Shown here piece after piece: positions 56,057 to 64,000 of a DNA stretch of 64,000 nt. Every line of letters begins with the position of its first letter. Position 1 is the stretch's first letter. A program made the translations under genes and the position numbers. The DNA is from Paenibacillus flagellatus (lineage in GTDB: Bacteria > Bacillota > Bacilli > Paenibacillales > NBRC-103111). The notes beneath the pieces were generated by a model. That model worked only from the letters and a program-made list of their open reading frames with translations. It searched no databases and had not been told where the DNA came from. The stretch is taken from contig NZ_QJVJ01000002.1 of the NCBI RefSeq assembly GCF_003217775.1, forward strand, positions 372,001 through 436,000. Direction: 5' to 3'.

Positions 56057-57319
56057 TCACCCCTCCCGGCTGCGCAGCAGCAGCGACGTCAGCAAAAATC
56101 CCGCGCAGGCGAGCAGCGCCGATACCGCCGCAACCCGATACATGGCCGGCGCTCCCCAGCCGTCGAACACCCATCCGCCGACGATGCCGCTAGCCAGTCC
56201 GGCGAGGCACGACCAGACGATGTTGTAGATCGCCTGCCCGGTCGCCCGGAACCGGTCCGGGATAAGCTGCTGGATGTACCGGAGCGCGGTGACGAGGAAT
56301 ATGCCGAACGTGACGCTGTGCATCGTCTGCAGCGGGATGATCCAGATCGGATCGGTCACGACGCTGACGAGGAAAAACCGGATCGCGTAAAAGAACGAGG
56401 CGATCGTCAGCAGCGGAAGCTCCTTGAACTTGTGCCCGTTGCGGCTGAGCCAAAAAAACATCGGAATCTCGCTGAGCGACGACGCCGTCCAAGCCCAGCC
56501 GATGACGGTGTCGCTCGCGCCCATCTCCTTCAGCGTAAGCGCGAGGAAGCCGTCGTTCGCCCGGTGCGCGAACGACATCGTGAAGATGAGCGCGAGAAAC
56601 AGCAGAAGCCGCGGCTGGCGGACGATGTCGAAGAAGCCGGAGAAGCGGACCGGTCCGGCGCCGCTTCCCGCCCGGTCCTTCAGGAAGAAGGCGAGCGAGA
56701 GCGAAAGCGAGACGGTGCCGATCGTGAACAAAATCGTGTTCTCCGCGCCGACGGCTTGCAGGACGAAGCCGAAGACGAGGGACGAGAAGGCGAAGCCGAG
56801 CGAGCCCCAGACGCGGAAGCTGGCGTAGCTTTTGCCGGTCCGCCGGATCAGCAGCAGCGTCAGGCTGTCGTTCAAGCCGTTGATCGGCGTATGGAAAAAG
56901 TTGAACGCGACCATCGCGACGTACAGCCAGGCGATCGCGTCGATTTGCGTCAGCACGATCGTCGTCGTCAGCTGCCCGAGCAGCATGACGATCAGCACTT
57001 TGCGGATCGTCTGCAGCTTGTCGCTCGCGTACCCCCAGAACAGATTGGCGGCGATGCCGATGAACGGCCCGATGGAATAGATGGCGCCGATTTGCAGCTT
57101 CGAGTACCCTTTGGCGCTGAAATATAGCGGAAAAAACGAGACGACGAGCGCCATCGTCATATAAAACACGAACGAGAACGACCGCATCGTCCATTCGTCC
57201 CGAACGGTCGGAAGCGCTTCGGCCGGCGGCTCCCGGTGGTCGTTCGGCGCGGACGCGGCTCGGCCCCCCGAAGCGGCCGACGGCCGGACCGATTCCCGTT
57301 GCGACCTGTCGATTGTCAT
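56057..57319 (-). CDS. MFS transporter, MFS_1-like/PPP-type
   Basis: 420 residues. A 45-residue hydrophilic N-terminus precedes twelve helices. SFFPLYFSAKGYSKLQIGAI and NLFWGYASDKLQTIRKVLI match the phenylpropionate/nucleoside-permease-like MFS_1-like family. The long charged N-terminus is unusual; an internal start MRSFSFVFYM (about residue 46) would remove it, but the RBS AAGGAAGGGA supports the first ATG. It stands between a MatE-like carrier and another MFS gene. Substrate unknown. Confidence 0.87.
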   Translation of the reverse strand: MTIDRSQRESVRPSAASGGRAASAPNDHREPPAEALPTVRDEWTMRSFSFVFYMTMALVVSFFPLYFSAKGYSKLQIGAIYSIGPFIGIAANLFWGYASDKLQTIRKVLIVMLLGQLTTTIVLTQIDAIAWLYVAMVAFNFFHTPINGLNDSLTLLLIRRTGKSYASFRVWGSLGFAFSSLVFGFVLQAVGAENTILFTIGTVSLSLSLAFFLKDRAGSGAGPVRFSGFFDIVRQPRLLLFLALIFTMSFAHRANDGFLALTLKEMGASDTVIGWAWTASSLSEIPMFFWLSRNGHKFKELPLLTIASFFYAIRFFLVSVVTDPIWIIPLQTMHSVTFGIFLVTALRYIQQLIPDRFRATGQAIYNIVWSCLAGLASGIVGGWVFDGWGAPAMYRVAAVSALLACAGFLLTSLLLRSREG

Positions 57320-57350
57320 GCGATTCCCTTCCTTTTCCTGCGAAATCGGC

Positions 57351-58682
57351 TTACAGCGCAGCCCCCGTCCCGCGTCCGACCGCCGCCGCCGATGCCGAGC
57401 GGATGGCGAACGCGACGACCGCCAGCTCGGCGGCGATGCCGATCGATTGCGCGAGCGCGCCGATCATGCCGTTCCAGCCGGGGGTGCTCCAGACGCACAG
57501 GACGAGGGTGGCGACCGTCGCCGTGACGTTCGCCGTCTGCGACAGCAGCGTCACCTTCGTCTGGCCGCGCAGCATGATCAGCCCGTTGCAGAAGTCGAGC
57601 CACGGGAAGAGCAGCGTCATGAGCATGAACACCCGAAGCGTATGCAGGCTCGCCGTCATGAGCCGCTCGTTCACCCCCATGACGTGCTCCATGAACCACG
57701 GTCCGGCGGGCGTATAGGCGAGCAGGCCGATCAGAATCGTCGGCACGAACGCGCACAGCGTGACGAACCGGACGGCGAGCGCGGCGTCCTTGCGGTAAAA
57801 ATTGAGGACGATTTGGTGCATGTACGAAAAAAAGCTCTGCACGAGCTGGGCCAAGCTGGCCGCGATCGCGAACGAGGCGATGGACAGCTCGATGTCGGCC
57901 GTTTTCCCGAGCATCGCGTTGATCGACGGGCCGATCATGACGGCGATGAACGACGAGTAGAGCAGCGGCCGGTAAAATTTGAAAATTTGCCCCGGCTTCT
58001 CGACGTCGTGGCCTGCTTTTTTCAACGGAAGCGTCTTGGCGAGCTTGGAGCCCTCCCAATAGCTGAGCGCGGCTTCGATCACCATGCCGACGAGGAAAAT
58101 GACCGCCCCGACCTGGCCGCTCTCGACCCCGAACAGATGAATGTACGCCATCGACACCGCATACATCGCCGCCAGCCGGACGGCCATGCCGATCGTCAGC
58201 CATTTCGTGCGCATGTTGCTGATGATGATGCCGTGATACAAGCAGCGGATGCCGGAAAATATGCTGACGAACATCAAAATCCGGTAAACGTGAATGATCG
58301 CGAGCAGCATCGATTCGTCGACGCCGAACAGCCTAAGAAACAGCAGCCTCCCGACAGGGGTATACGAAATGAGCAGTCCCGCGCCGAACATGCCGATCAA
58401 TAGACAAACCGCCACGGTTGTCATCGCCTTGAACGAGGTCCGGTCGCGTACGAGCGCGGAACACGTCTGGCGAAGCAAGATGGCGGGTCGTTCGATAATG
58501 CCCAGCATGCTGAGGCCGATCGCATAGCTGGCTATGATGATTTCGGGGTCGGCGGAGCGTGCGAGCGTGCTGTTGATAATGACGTGCGATATCGTCACGA
58601 GGCTCGCGGACAGGCCGAGCGGGATAAAAAAAGCAAAAAGCTGCCCCATGGTCAGCCGTCGTTCGTTGCCGGTATTCGTCAT
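57351..58682 (-). CDS. MatE-like multidrug/polysaccharide flippase
   Basis: 443 residues with about twelve hydrophobic segments arranged as two halves. It opens with MGQLFAFFIPLGLSASLVTI after a short polar start. The sequence resembles proteins called multi antimicrobial extrusion MatE in Paenibacillus, within the MOP superfamily. ATG 58682 has GGAGAGA about 7 nt upstream; ATG 58724 does not. It is the first gene of a three-carrier run in one direction. A role in drug efflux or lipid-linked sugar flipping cannot be separated by sequence. Confidence 0.8.
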   Translation of the reverse strand: MTNTGNERRLTMGQLFAFFIPLGLSASLVTISHVIINSTLARSADPEIIIASYAIGLSMLGIIERPAILLRQTCSALVRDRTSFKAMTTVAVCLLIGMFGAGLLISYTPVGRLLFLRLFGVDESMLLAIIHVYRILMFVSIFSGIRCLYHGIIISNMRTKWLTIGMAVRLAAMYAVSMAYIHLFGVESGQVGAVIFLVGMVIEAALSYWEGSKLAKTLPLKKAGHDVEKPGQIFKFYRPLLYSSFIAVMIGPSINAMLGKTADIELSIASFAIAASLAQLVQSFFSYMHQIVLNFYRKDAALAVRFVTLCAFVPTILIGLLAYTPAGPWFMEHVMGVNERLMTASLHTLRVFMLMTLLFPWLDFCNGLIMLRGQTKVTLLSQTANVTATVATLVLCVWSTPGWNGMIGALAQSIGIAAELAVVAFAIRSASAAAVGRGTGAAL

Positions 58683-58858
58683 GACGCGTTCTCTCCAGAC
58701 TGGTCGCGGATGGCGCTTGCTCACTCAAGCGCGTATGTACGAAACGTAACGATTTTGTAAACGGGAATGGCTCGTTTTCATTATAAAACGGTTCGGCCGG
58801 ATCGCCTAGCAGAAAATGTTGACACGCGGTCTTTTTTTTCACGAACCTGACATATCCC

Positions 58859-58888
58859 TTGGCGGAAAAGCGGGGACCGTGGTAAATT
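58859..58888 (+). promoter_or_regulatory. Promoter of small hypothetical gene
   Basis: TTGGCG (58859-58864) and TAAATT (58883-58888), 18 bp apart, 33 bp before the ATG at 58921. Moderate match only. Confidence 0.4.
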
Positions 58889-58920
58889 AGAGGTCAAGAG
58901 CCGCGTCGGGAGGCCGCATC

Positions 58921-59235
58921 ATGAAATACGAGTTCACATACGACGAGCGTCTCGGCATCGAGCTTCCGGTGCTGCACGTGGAGTGGGACGCGCTTACGGA
59001 AGCGGAGCAAAGCAGGCTGCTGCACGACTGGGAACGGATACGGGGACGTATTCCCGACCGGATCATGCAGCTCGAGCGCTCGATCGTCGACAAGCAGAAC
59101 CGGCTGAACGGGGAAGACGATTTCCCCGCGTCGTGCCGCCTCAATACCGAAATCGCCGAATTGGCCAGCTGCATCACGGACCTCCACCTGTGGTTCCGCG
59201 CCGATCAGGACGTGTCGGTCAAAGGGCATTATTAG
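58921..59235 (+). CDS. Conserved-looking hypothetical protein
   Basis: 104 residues, soluble, acidic, no recognised domain. N-terminal beta region (YEFTYDERLGIELPVLHVEW) then helices (EAEQSRLLHDWERIRGRIPD and MQLERSIVDKQNRLNGED) and a C-terminal helix with Cys and His (ELASCITDLHLWFRADQD). The start has GGGAGG about 7 nt upstream and codon use is native. It lies upstream of the terpene-synthase gene and may share a transcript. Function unknown. Confidence 0.75.
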   Translation: MKYEFTYDERLGIELPVLHVEWDALTEAEQSRLLHDWERIRGRIPDRIMQLERSIVDKQNRLNGEDDFPASCRLNTEIAELASCITDLHLWFRADQDVSVKGHY

Positions 59236-59343
59236 GAAGTTCGATTCGTTTGTACTATAATGGGGGAATAGGTGGCAAGCCGCGTTCCGCAGGTCCGGGC
59301 TTGCGCCGGGAACTTCAAGATACGCTGTGGAGGAAAGCGGCAA

Positions 59344-60426
59344 GTGAAAACGACGTTGCGAAGACCCCTGTCGGTTCCCCGAAATCCGGTTACGCTCATG
59401 CACCGCATTTATCGGTACGTCTTTCCCCTCGTGAGGGACGAGTTGAAGCGATGGCGGGAAACGGCCGAGCGGATGCCCGATCCGGAGCTGCGCAAGCAGG
59501 CTATCGACAGCATGACCCATAAAGAATTCCATTGCAAGGGCGGCGCCGTGTACGCCGCCGCCAATTTGCCGATGCGCGACGTGCTCGTTCCGCTGATCGT
59601 CGCCTTTCAGACGATCAGCGATTATTTGGATAACTTGTGCGACCGGAGCACGTCGCTCGATCCGGAAGATTTCCGGCTGCTCCACCGTTCGATGCTCGAC
59701 GCGGTGGACCCGGATGCGCCGCTCGCCGACTATTACGCGCTTCGAACGGAGCGGGAGGACGGCGGCTATTTGCACGAGCTCGTGCGCACGTGCCGATCGT
59801 GCATCGCCCGGCTTCCTTCCTACGGCCTCGTGCGCGAGTCCGTGAAGGAGCTTGTCGGGCTGTACGGCGATTTGCAGGTGTACAAGCATATCCGGCACGA
59901 CCTGCGCGAGGGCGAGCTGATGAGCTGGTGGGAGACGCACCGCCCGAGGTTTTCGCATTTGCGCTGGAACGAGTTTGCCGCCGCGACGGGCTCTACGCTC
60001 GGCGTCTTTTATTTGTTTTTGGCCGCGGCGGACGAATCGCTCGATGCCGGCCGGGTCGAGGCGATCCGGGACGCGTATTTTCCGCATGTCTGCGGGCTGC
60101 ACATTTTGCTCGACTATTTGATCGACCAGGACGAGGACCGCGCGGGCGGGGATTTGAACTTTTGCTTTTATTACGAAGACGGCGAGACGACGGCGAACCA
60201 AATCGCGGTCATCGCGGAACGGGCCCGCCGGGACGTCGTCCGGCTCGACCATCCGCAGTTTCACCGCATGATTATCGAAGGACTGCTCGCGCTCTACTTG
60301 TCCGACCCGAAGGTGAGGGAGCAGGAGCAGGTGCGGCGCATTTCGAGACAGCTGATGAAGGGAAGTCCGCTCATGCGCGTGTTTTTCTGGGCGAACAGCG
60401 TCTGGATCCGCAAGACGTCCGGGTAA
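59344..60426 (+). CDS. Tetraprenyl-beta-curcumene synthase-like protein (YtpB, DUF2600)
   Basis: 360 residues. Features of the large terpene synthases are present: an Asp-rich DYLDNLCDR near residue 91 and a second acidic site, DYLIDQDEDRAGGDLNFCFY, near residue 259. Also present are YGDLQVYKHI and the helical core. The founding member, YtpB of Bacillus subtilis, makes a C35 sesquarterpene from heptaprenyl diphosphate that becomes sporulenes. Start GTG 59344 is set by GGAGGAAAG upstream; a -10 TATAAT is at 59256-59261. No sporulene cyclase (sqhC) or other isoprenoid gene lies nearby. Confidence 0.85.
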   Translation: MKTTLRRPLSVPRNPVTLMHRIYRYVFPLVRDELKRWRETAERMPDPELRKQAIDSMTHKEFHCKGGAVYAAANLPMRDVLVPLIVAFQTISDYLDNLCDRSTSLDPEDFRLLHRSMLDAVDPDAPLADYYALRTEREDGGYLHELVRTCRSCIARLPSYGLVRESVKELVGLYGDLQVYKHIRHDLREGELMSWWETHRPRFSHLRWNEFAAATGSTLGVFYLFLAAADESLDAGRVEAIRDAYFPHVCGLHILLDYLIDQDEDRAGGDLNFCFYYEDGETTANQIAVIAERARRDVVRLDHPQFHRMIIEGLLALYLSDPKVREQEQVRRISRQLMKGSPLMRVFFWANSVWIRKTSG

Positions 60427-60513
60427 CGCGCGTCCGAACGGCCGCTGTCCGCCTCGCGCGGCGGCGTACCGCCAACCATACCATGCAACGAGAACGAAAG
60501 GGGATTTACGAGG

Positions 60514-61479
60514 ATGACAGTGAAGAAGATAGCCGTTCTGACGAGTGGCGGAGACTCGCAGGGGATGAACGCGGCTGTCCGCGCGGTCGTGCGAAGCGCG
60601 ATTTATTACGGGCTTGAAGTGTTCGGCGTCCAGCGGGGATACGCCGGCTTGATCAACGACGACATCCGGCCGATGGACCTGCGCAGCGTAGGCGACATCA
60701 TTCAGCGCGGCGGCACGATTTTGCAGACGGCCCGGTGCAAAGAGTTCATGACGCCGGAAGGGCAGCAGCTCGGCGCCGACAATTTGCGCAAGCACGGCAT
60801 CGACGGCCTCGTCGTCATCGGCGGCGACGGCTCCTACCAAGGCGCCAACAAGCTGAGCAAGCTCGGCATCCGCACGATGGGGCTGCCGGGGACGATCGAT
60901 AACGACATTCCGTTCACCGACTATACGATCGGCTTCGATACGGCGGTCAGCATCGTCGTCGACGCGATCAACAAGCTGCGCGATACGATGAGCTCGCACG
61001 AGCGTTCCTCGGTCGTCGAGGTGATGGGCCGCCACTGCGGCGACATCGCGCTGTATGCGGGACTCGCGAGCGGCGCCGAGACGATTCTCGTGCCGGAAGT
61101 GCCGTTCGACCTCGAGGAAGTGGCGAAGCGGATGGAGGGCAACTTCCAGGTCGGCAAGCGCCACAGCATCATCGTCGTCGCCGAAGGAGCGGGCAGCGCC
61201 CAAAGCGTCGCCGACCGGATCAAGGAATTGAACGGCATCGACGCGCGCGTCACCGTGCTCGGCCATATTCAGCGCGGCGGCACGCCGACGCACAACGATC
61301 GCATTCTGGCGAGCCGTCTCGGCGATTTCGCCGTCCGCCAGCTGCTCGAGGGCGACTCGGGCAAGGCGTGCGGCGTCATCAAGGGGCAGCTCGTCACGAC
61401 CGATATCGATACGGTCGTTCATACGAAGAAATCGTTCGACCGCGAGCTGTACGAGCTGGCGCTGCGCTTGTCGCAGTGA
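60514..61479 (+). CDS. pfkA: 6-phosphofructokinase
   Basis: 321 residues. It phosphorylates fructose-6-phosphate with ATP in glycolysis. Motifs: TSGGDSQGMNAAVRA at the N-terminus (many PfkA have GGDAPG), GGDGSYQGANKL for ATP, PGTIDNDIPFTDYTIGFDTA with the catalytic aspartate near residue 129, and MGRHCGDIALYAG. It is not beside pyk, accA or accD, where the main Bacillales pfkA usually lies. Together with the SQ in the first motif, this suggests a second paralogue (inference). AAAGGGGAT precedes the ATG. Confidence 0.93.
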   Translation: MTVKKIAVLTSGGDSQGMNAAVRAVVRSAIYYGLEVFGVQRGYAGLINDDIRPMDLRSVGDIIQRGGTILQTARCKEFMTPEGQQLGADNLRKHGIDGLVVIGGDGSYQGANKLSKLGIRTMGLPGTIDNDIPFTDYTIGFDTAVSIVVDAINKLRDTMSSHERSSVVEVMGRHCGDIALYAGLASGAETILVPEVPFDLEEVAKRMEGNFQVGKRHSIIVVAEGAGSAQSVADRIKELNGIDARVTVLGHIQRGGTPTHNDRILASRLGDFAVRQLLEGDSGKACGVIKGQLVTTDIDTVVHTKKSFDRELYELALRLSQ

Positions 61480-61506
61480 CGCTCCGGATCGCCGCGGACG
61501 AAGGAG

Positions 61507-61534
61507 GAGAGGGGAACCGGAAGGTTCCCCTCTC
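61507..61534 (+). terminator. Terminator-like hairpin after pfkA
   Basis: Perfect 12-bp stem GAGAGGGGAACC/GGTTCCCCTCTC with a GGAA loop, but only a weak T tract (TTG). Confidence 0.75.
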
Positions 61535-61648
61535 TTGCGATTCGCGCCGAGTGACGCGGGGCGGCTTATCCGCATAATCGGCGGCCGTCTCGGGCAGCCC
61601 CCGCCGCCGAACGCTTCGTTTAATATGGCATGCCGCGGCGGTTTGCAT

Positions 61649-61654
61649 TATAAT
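61649..61654 (+). promoter_or_regulatory. -10 element of aldose epimerase gene
   Basis: A perfect TATAAT with no good -35 about 17 bp upstream; 73 bp before the ATG at 61727. Confidence 0.4.
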
Positions 61655-61726
61655 GACTAGAAAGAAGACAAAGCAGGCGGATGGAGTCGCCCGCGGCAAG
61701 CGGGATTTCGGGAGGAGAGACGGACA

Positions 61727-62713
61727 ATGTCGAACGCATACGAAGGGACTTTTCACGGGGAAAAGGCGATCTGGCTCCGCTACGGGGCGTATGAAGCGGC
61801 TCTGCTTCCGGACGTCGGAGGCAATTTGGTCGCATTTCGCGATACGGAGAAAGGATACCGCTACTTGCGCGAGCCGGAAGCGGACGAGATGGACGCGTTC
61901 AAGCGCCGGCCGATGGTTCACGGCATTCCGGTGCTGTTCCCGCCGAACCGGTACGAGGACGGCCGCTTTCCATGGAACGGCCGCACTTACCAACTGCCGG
62001 TCAACGAGGCGAAAACCGGCAACCATCTGCACGGATTTTTTTACGACATGCCTTGGCAGGTCGACGATTACGGCGCTGACGACGTATGCAGCTACGTCGT
62101 CGTGGCGCAGCGCGTAACCGAATCGCATCCGGCCTATGCGTCGTTCCCTCACCGGTTCACGATCAAAATCCGCTACTCGCTCGGTCCCGACGGATTGAAG
62201 CAGGAGACGGGAGTCCGCAACGACGGCGACGAGCCGATGCCGTGCACGCTCGGCTTCCATACGACGGTCAACGCGCCGTTCGCCCCGGGCAGCAGCCCGT
62301 CCGACTGCCGGTTCAAGATGACGATCGGGCGGCGCATCGAGCTGAACGACCGGATGCTGCCGACCGGCCGGTACGCGCCGCTGTCCGAGCACGAGACGCT
62401 CATGCAGGGAGACGGGACGTCGCCGTTTTTCGAGCCGCTCGACAACCATTACACGGCGGTGCCGCAGGGCGGCCGCAACGTCATGGAGCTGACGGATACG
62501 CGCGCGAACGCGAAGCTCGTGTACGAAGCCGGCAATGCCTTCAAGTTTTGGATGATTTATAACGGCGGCGCGCAAGGCGGGTTTTTCTGCCCGGAGCCGC
62601 AGACGAATATGGTCAACGCGCCGGCGGCGCCGTTCTCCGCCGAGGAGGCGGGCATCGTTACGCTGGCGCCGGGCGAGGTATGGCAGGAGACGAGCCGGAT
62701 GTACGGCGCCTGA
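61727..62713 (+). CDS. Aldose 1-epimerase family protein
   Basis: 328 residues. The beta-rich mutarotase fold shows in LLPDVGGNLVAFRDT near residues 26-40. The substrate histidine is in GNHLHGFFYDMPW near 98-110, the second histidine in TLGFHTTVNAPFAPG near 177-191, and the late catalytic glutamate in CPEPQTNMVNAP near 290. It interconverts alpha and beta anomers of sugars in the cytoplasm. GGAGGAGA precedes the ATG by about 9 nt. It is monocistronic, between two hairpins. Exact sugar unknown. Confidence 0.9.
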   Translation: MSNAYEGTFHGEKAIWLRYGAYEAALLPDVGGNLVAFRDTEKGYRYLREPEADEMDAFKRRPMVHGIPVLFPPNRYEDGRFPWNGRTYQLPVNEAKTGNHLHGFFYDMPWQVDDYGADDVCSYVVVAQRVTESHPAYASFPHRFTIKIRYSLGPDGLKQETGVRNDGDEPMPCTLGFHTTVNAPFAPGSSPSDCRFKMTIGRRIELNDRMLPTGRYAPLSEHETLMQGDGTSPFFEPLDNHYTAVPQGGRNVMELTDTRANAKLVYEAGNAFKFWMIYNGGAQGGFFCPEPQTNMVNAPAAPFSAEEAGIVTLAPGEVWQETSRMYGA

Positions 62714-62780
62714 GCCGTCCGTCGCCCCGGTTCGGCGGCAAGCCGGCCGGGAGGAACGCAATCGAGACGCAGTCGGAAGC

Positions 62781-62820
62781 AAGAACCCCGGACTCTCGCC
62801 AGCGAGAATTCGGGGTTCTT
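62781..62820. terminator. Terminator between epimerase and peroxiredoxin genes
   Basis: AAGAACCCCG-GACTCTCGC pairs with GCGAGAATT-CGGGGTTCTT. A near-perfect long stem between convergent genes, usable in both directions. Confidence 0.88.
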
Positions 62821-62838
62821 TGTCGCGCCGGCGCCGCT

Positions 62839-63276
62839 CTACGACTTCAGCAGCACCTCGAGCAGCACTTCCGTCGGCGGATTGCCTTTGTACGCGTAGG
62901 CGATGCGCCCGTCCTTGCCGATGACGTAGACGACCCGCTGCTGGAGAAACAAGCCGAGTATTTTGCCGACGTCGTACCGCTTGCGGATGGTCTCGTCCTT
63001 GTCGGAGACGATCGGGAAGTCGAGCCCGTGATGACGGGCGAACGCCCGATGGTCGTCGAGGCCGCCGGGGTTGACGCCGATCACGACGGCGCCGAGCGCG
63101 TCGTACTTCGCCTTGCTGTCGCGGACGGCGCACAGCTGCGCCGTGCAGCCCGGCGTTTCGTCCTTCGGATAGAAAATGAGCACGACCGGCCGCTGCCCGA
63201 TCCAATCGCTCAGCCGGATTTTGCCCTGCGTCGAGTCCGCCTCGAAGGACGGTGCCTCCGCGCCGATGTTCAACAT
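62839..63276 (-). CDS. bcp: BCP/PrxQ-type thioredoxin-dependent peroxiredoxin
   Basis: 145 residues. The peroxidatic site is ETPGCTAQLCAVRD near residues 40-53; the second cysteine five residues on is the resolving one of atypical 2-Cys BCP enzymes. LIFYPKDETPGC and GLDFPIVSDKDETIRKRYDV are family hallmarks. It reduces hydrogen and alkyl peroxides with thioredoxin. ATG 63276 is used because GGGAGGAT lies about 10 nt upstream and the protein then begins MLNIGAEAPSF. The upstream open frame is a shadow of the next gene. Confidence 0.93.
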   Translation of the reverse strand: MLNIGAEAPSFEADSTQGKIRLSDWIGQRPVVLIFYPKDETPGCTAQLCAVRDSKAKYDALGAVVIGVNPGGLDDHRAFARHHGLDFPIVSDKDETIRKRYDVGKILGLFLQQRVVYVIGKDGRIAYAYKGNPPTEVLLEVLLKS

Positions 63277-63362
63277 GGAATGATCCTCCCCGCTCGTCAA
63301 TACGTATCGTAGTCCTGCCCCCATTATACAACGACCGGTTCGCGCAAGGCCAATCGCCCGCC

Positions 63363-64000
63363 TTAGGGCGTTACGAGCGGCTTGTGCTTGTTTTTGAACT
63401 CGTTCGGCGTCATGCCGGCATACTTTTTGAACATCGTGCAGAAGTGCGAATAGTTCCGGAACCCCGCTTTCTCGGCAAGCTCGTAGTTGCGGTACCGCCC
63501 GCTGACCAAATACGACTTGGCCCGCTCGATCCGCTGCTCGAGAATATAGTCCATGACGGACGTGCCGATTTCTTTTTTGAACAGATGGCCCATGTACGAG
63601 GCGCTCAGCTGGATATGGTCGGCGATCGCCTCGAGCGTCAGCTCGTCCTGGAGATGCGCCCGGATGTACTGGATCGCGAGGCGAATTTCCGGGCGCACCC
63701 GCCGTGCCTGCTCCATCCGCCGCTTCCGCTCCTTCATCCAGCCCGCGACGGAGAGGGCCGCTTCGTGCAGCGTATGGCAGGCGTGCACGTTCGGCCACGG
63801 GGAGGCGGGCAGCGCGTCGTCCGAATCGGGAAACAGCGACTTCAGCGAATCGAGCCACCGCTTCGCCTTGTACGGCTCCGGCGTATGCAGCCGGAACGTC
63901 AGCTTCATCCGCGCCGCCCATTCGTCCAATTCTCCGGCATCGCCGGAGGCGAGCGTCCGCTTCAAATCGTCGATCAGCTGGTTCAGCTCCTGCTCGGGCA
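63363..64000 (-). CDS. AraC-family regulator, N-terminus beyond window (probable response regulator)
   Basis: The frame is open to the window edge; at least 212 C-terminal residues are present. An AraC double HTH ends the protein: LQDELTLEAIADHIQLSASY, then LAEKAGFRNYSHFCTMFKKY and GMTPNEFKNKH. The preceding linker (CHTLHEAALSVAGWMKERKR) fits YesN-type response regulators, which pair with a histidine kinase. A TTG at 63965 is not needed as a start because the frame continues upstream. Targets are unknown; sugar uptake genes outside the window are typical. Confidence 0.85.
   Translation of the reverse strand, partial: PEQELNQLIDDLKRTLASGDAGELDEWAARMKLTFRLHTPEPYKAKRWLDSLKSLFPDSDDALPASPWPNVHACHTLHEAALSVAGWMKERKRRMEQARRVRPEIRLAIQYIRAHLQDELTLEAIADHIQLSASYMGHLFKKEIGTSVMDYILEQRIERAKSYLVSGRYRNYELAEKAGFRNYSHFCTMFKKYAGMTPNEFKNKHKPLVTP

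Noticed and set aside
1-64000. Insertion sequences, prophage, toxin-antitoxin or defence system
   Set aside because: No transposase, integrase, phage structural protein, nuclease/helicase defence cassette or toxin-antitoxin pair was recognised in any supported frame.

Overview
The window looks like a chromosomal segment of a high-GC Paenibacillaceae species, Cohnella- or Paenibacillus-like (inference). The signs are: AraC regulators with membrane-spanning sensor halves, LplB/YtcP-type sugar permeases with a large lipoprotein binding protein, HprK, a serS T-box, a YtpB-like terpene synthase, Gram-positive ribosome binding sites, and frequent GTG/TTG starts in strongly GC3-biased genes. No rRNA, tRNA, IS element, phage gene or CRISPR array was seen.

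Layout. 0-3 kb: a guanine-class purine riboswitch in front of an FAD-dependent oxidoreductase, then a small membrane protein and a RidA protein. 3-13.2 kb: an AraC-type membrane sensor-regulator divergent from a 2550-residue exported protein that joins a heparinase II/III-type lyase to a GH123/DUF4091-like domain. 13.2-18.6 kb: an HXXEE membrane protein and a TetR regulator sharing three matching operators; a HTH/TPR regulator; an MFS-thioredoxin-dehydrogenase operon whose promoter holds a CsoR/CstR-like palindrome. 18.8-24.9 kb: two sugar ABC permeases, a binding lipoprotein, NagA and an MFS carrier. 24.9-29.8 kb: oligoendopeptidase F with two possible starts and a 39-bp hairpin repeat array upstream, a small membrane protein, a CorC/HlyC-family protein and small hypotheticals. 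29.8-34.3 kb: a methyltransferase, a cold-shock protein, topoisomerase III, and a MerR-reductase pair. 34.4-36.9 kb: a visibly less GC-rich ArsR-rhodanese/MFS divergon ending in a broken flavin oxidase gene. 36.9-47 kb: an MraY paralogue, a nitroreductase, an ABC exporter pair, a TetR/MMPL divergon and a MacAB-like exporter. 47-54.6 kb: an amidoligase-family gene with a leader ORF and a hairpin over its ribosome binding site, two GNATs, serS with T-box, a HAD phosphatase, HprK and a DUF5680 protein. 54.8-64 kb: two MFS carriers and a MatE-like carrier, a hypothetical, a YtpB-like terpene synthase, a phosphofructokinase, an aldose epimerase, a BCP peroxiredoxin and an AraC-type regulator cut by the window edge.

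How parts may work together. The giant exported enzyme could release unsaturated and N-acetylated saccharides from a polysaccharide. The ABC importer, NagA, phosphofructokinase and mutarotase could feed them into glycolysis, with HprK providing global carbon control. The direct links between these loci are inferred only from family functions and proximity.
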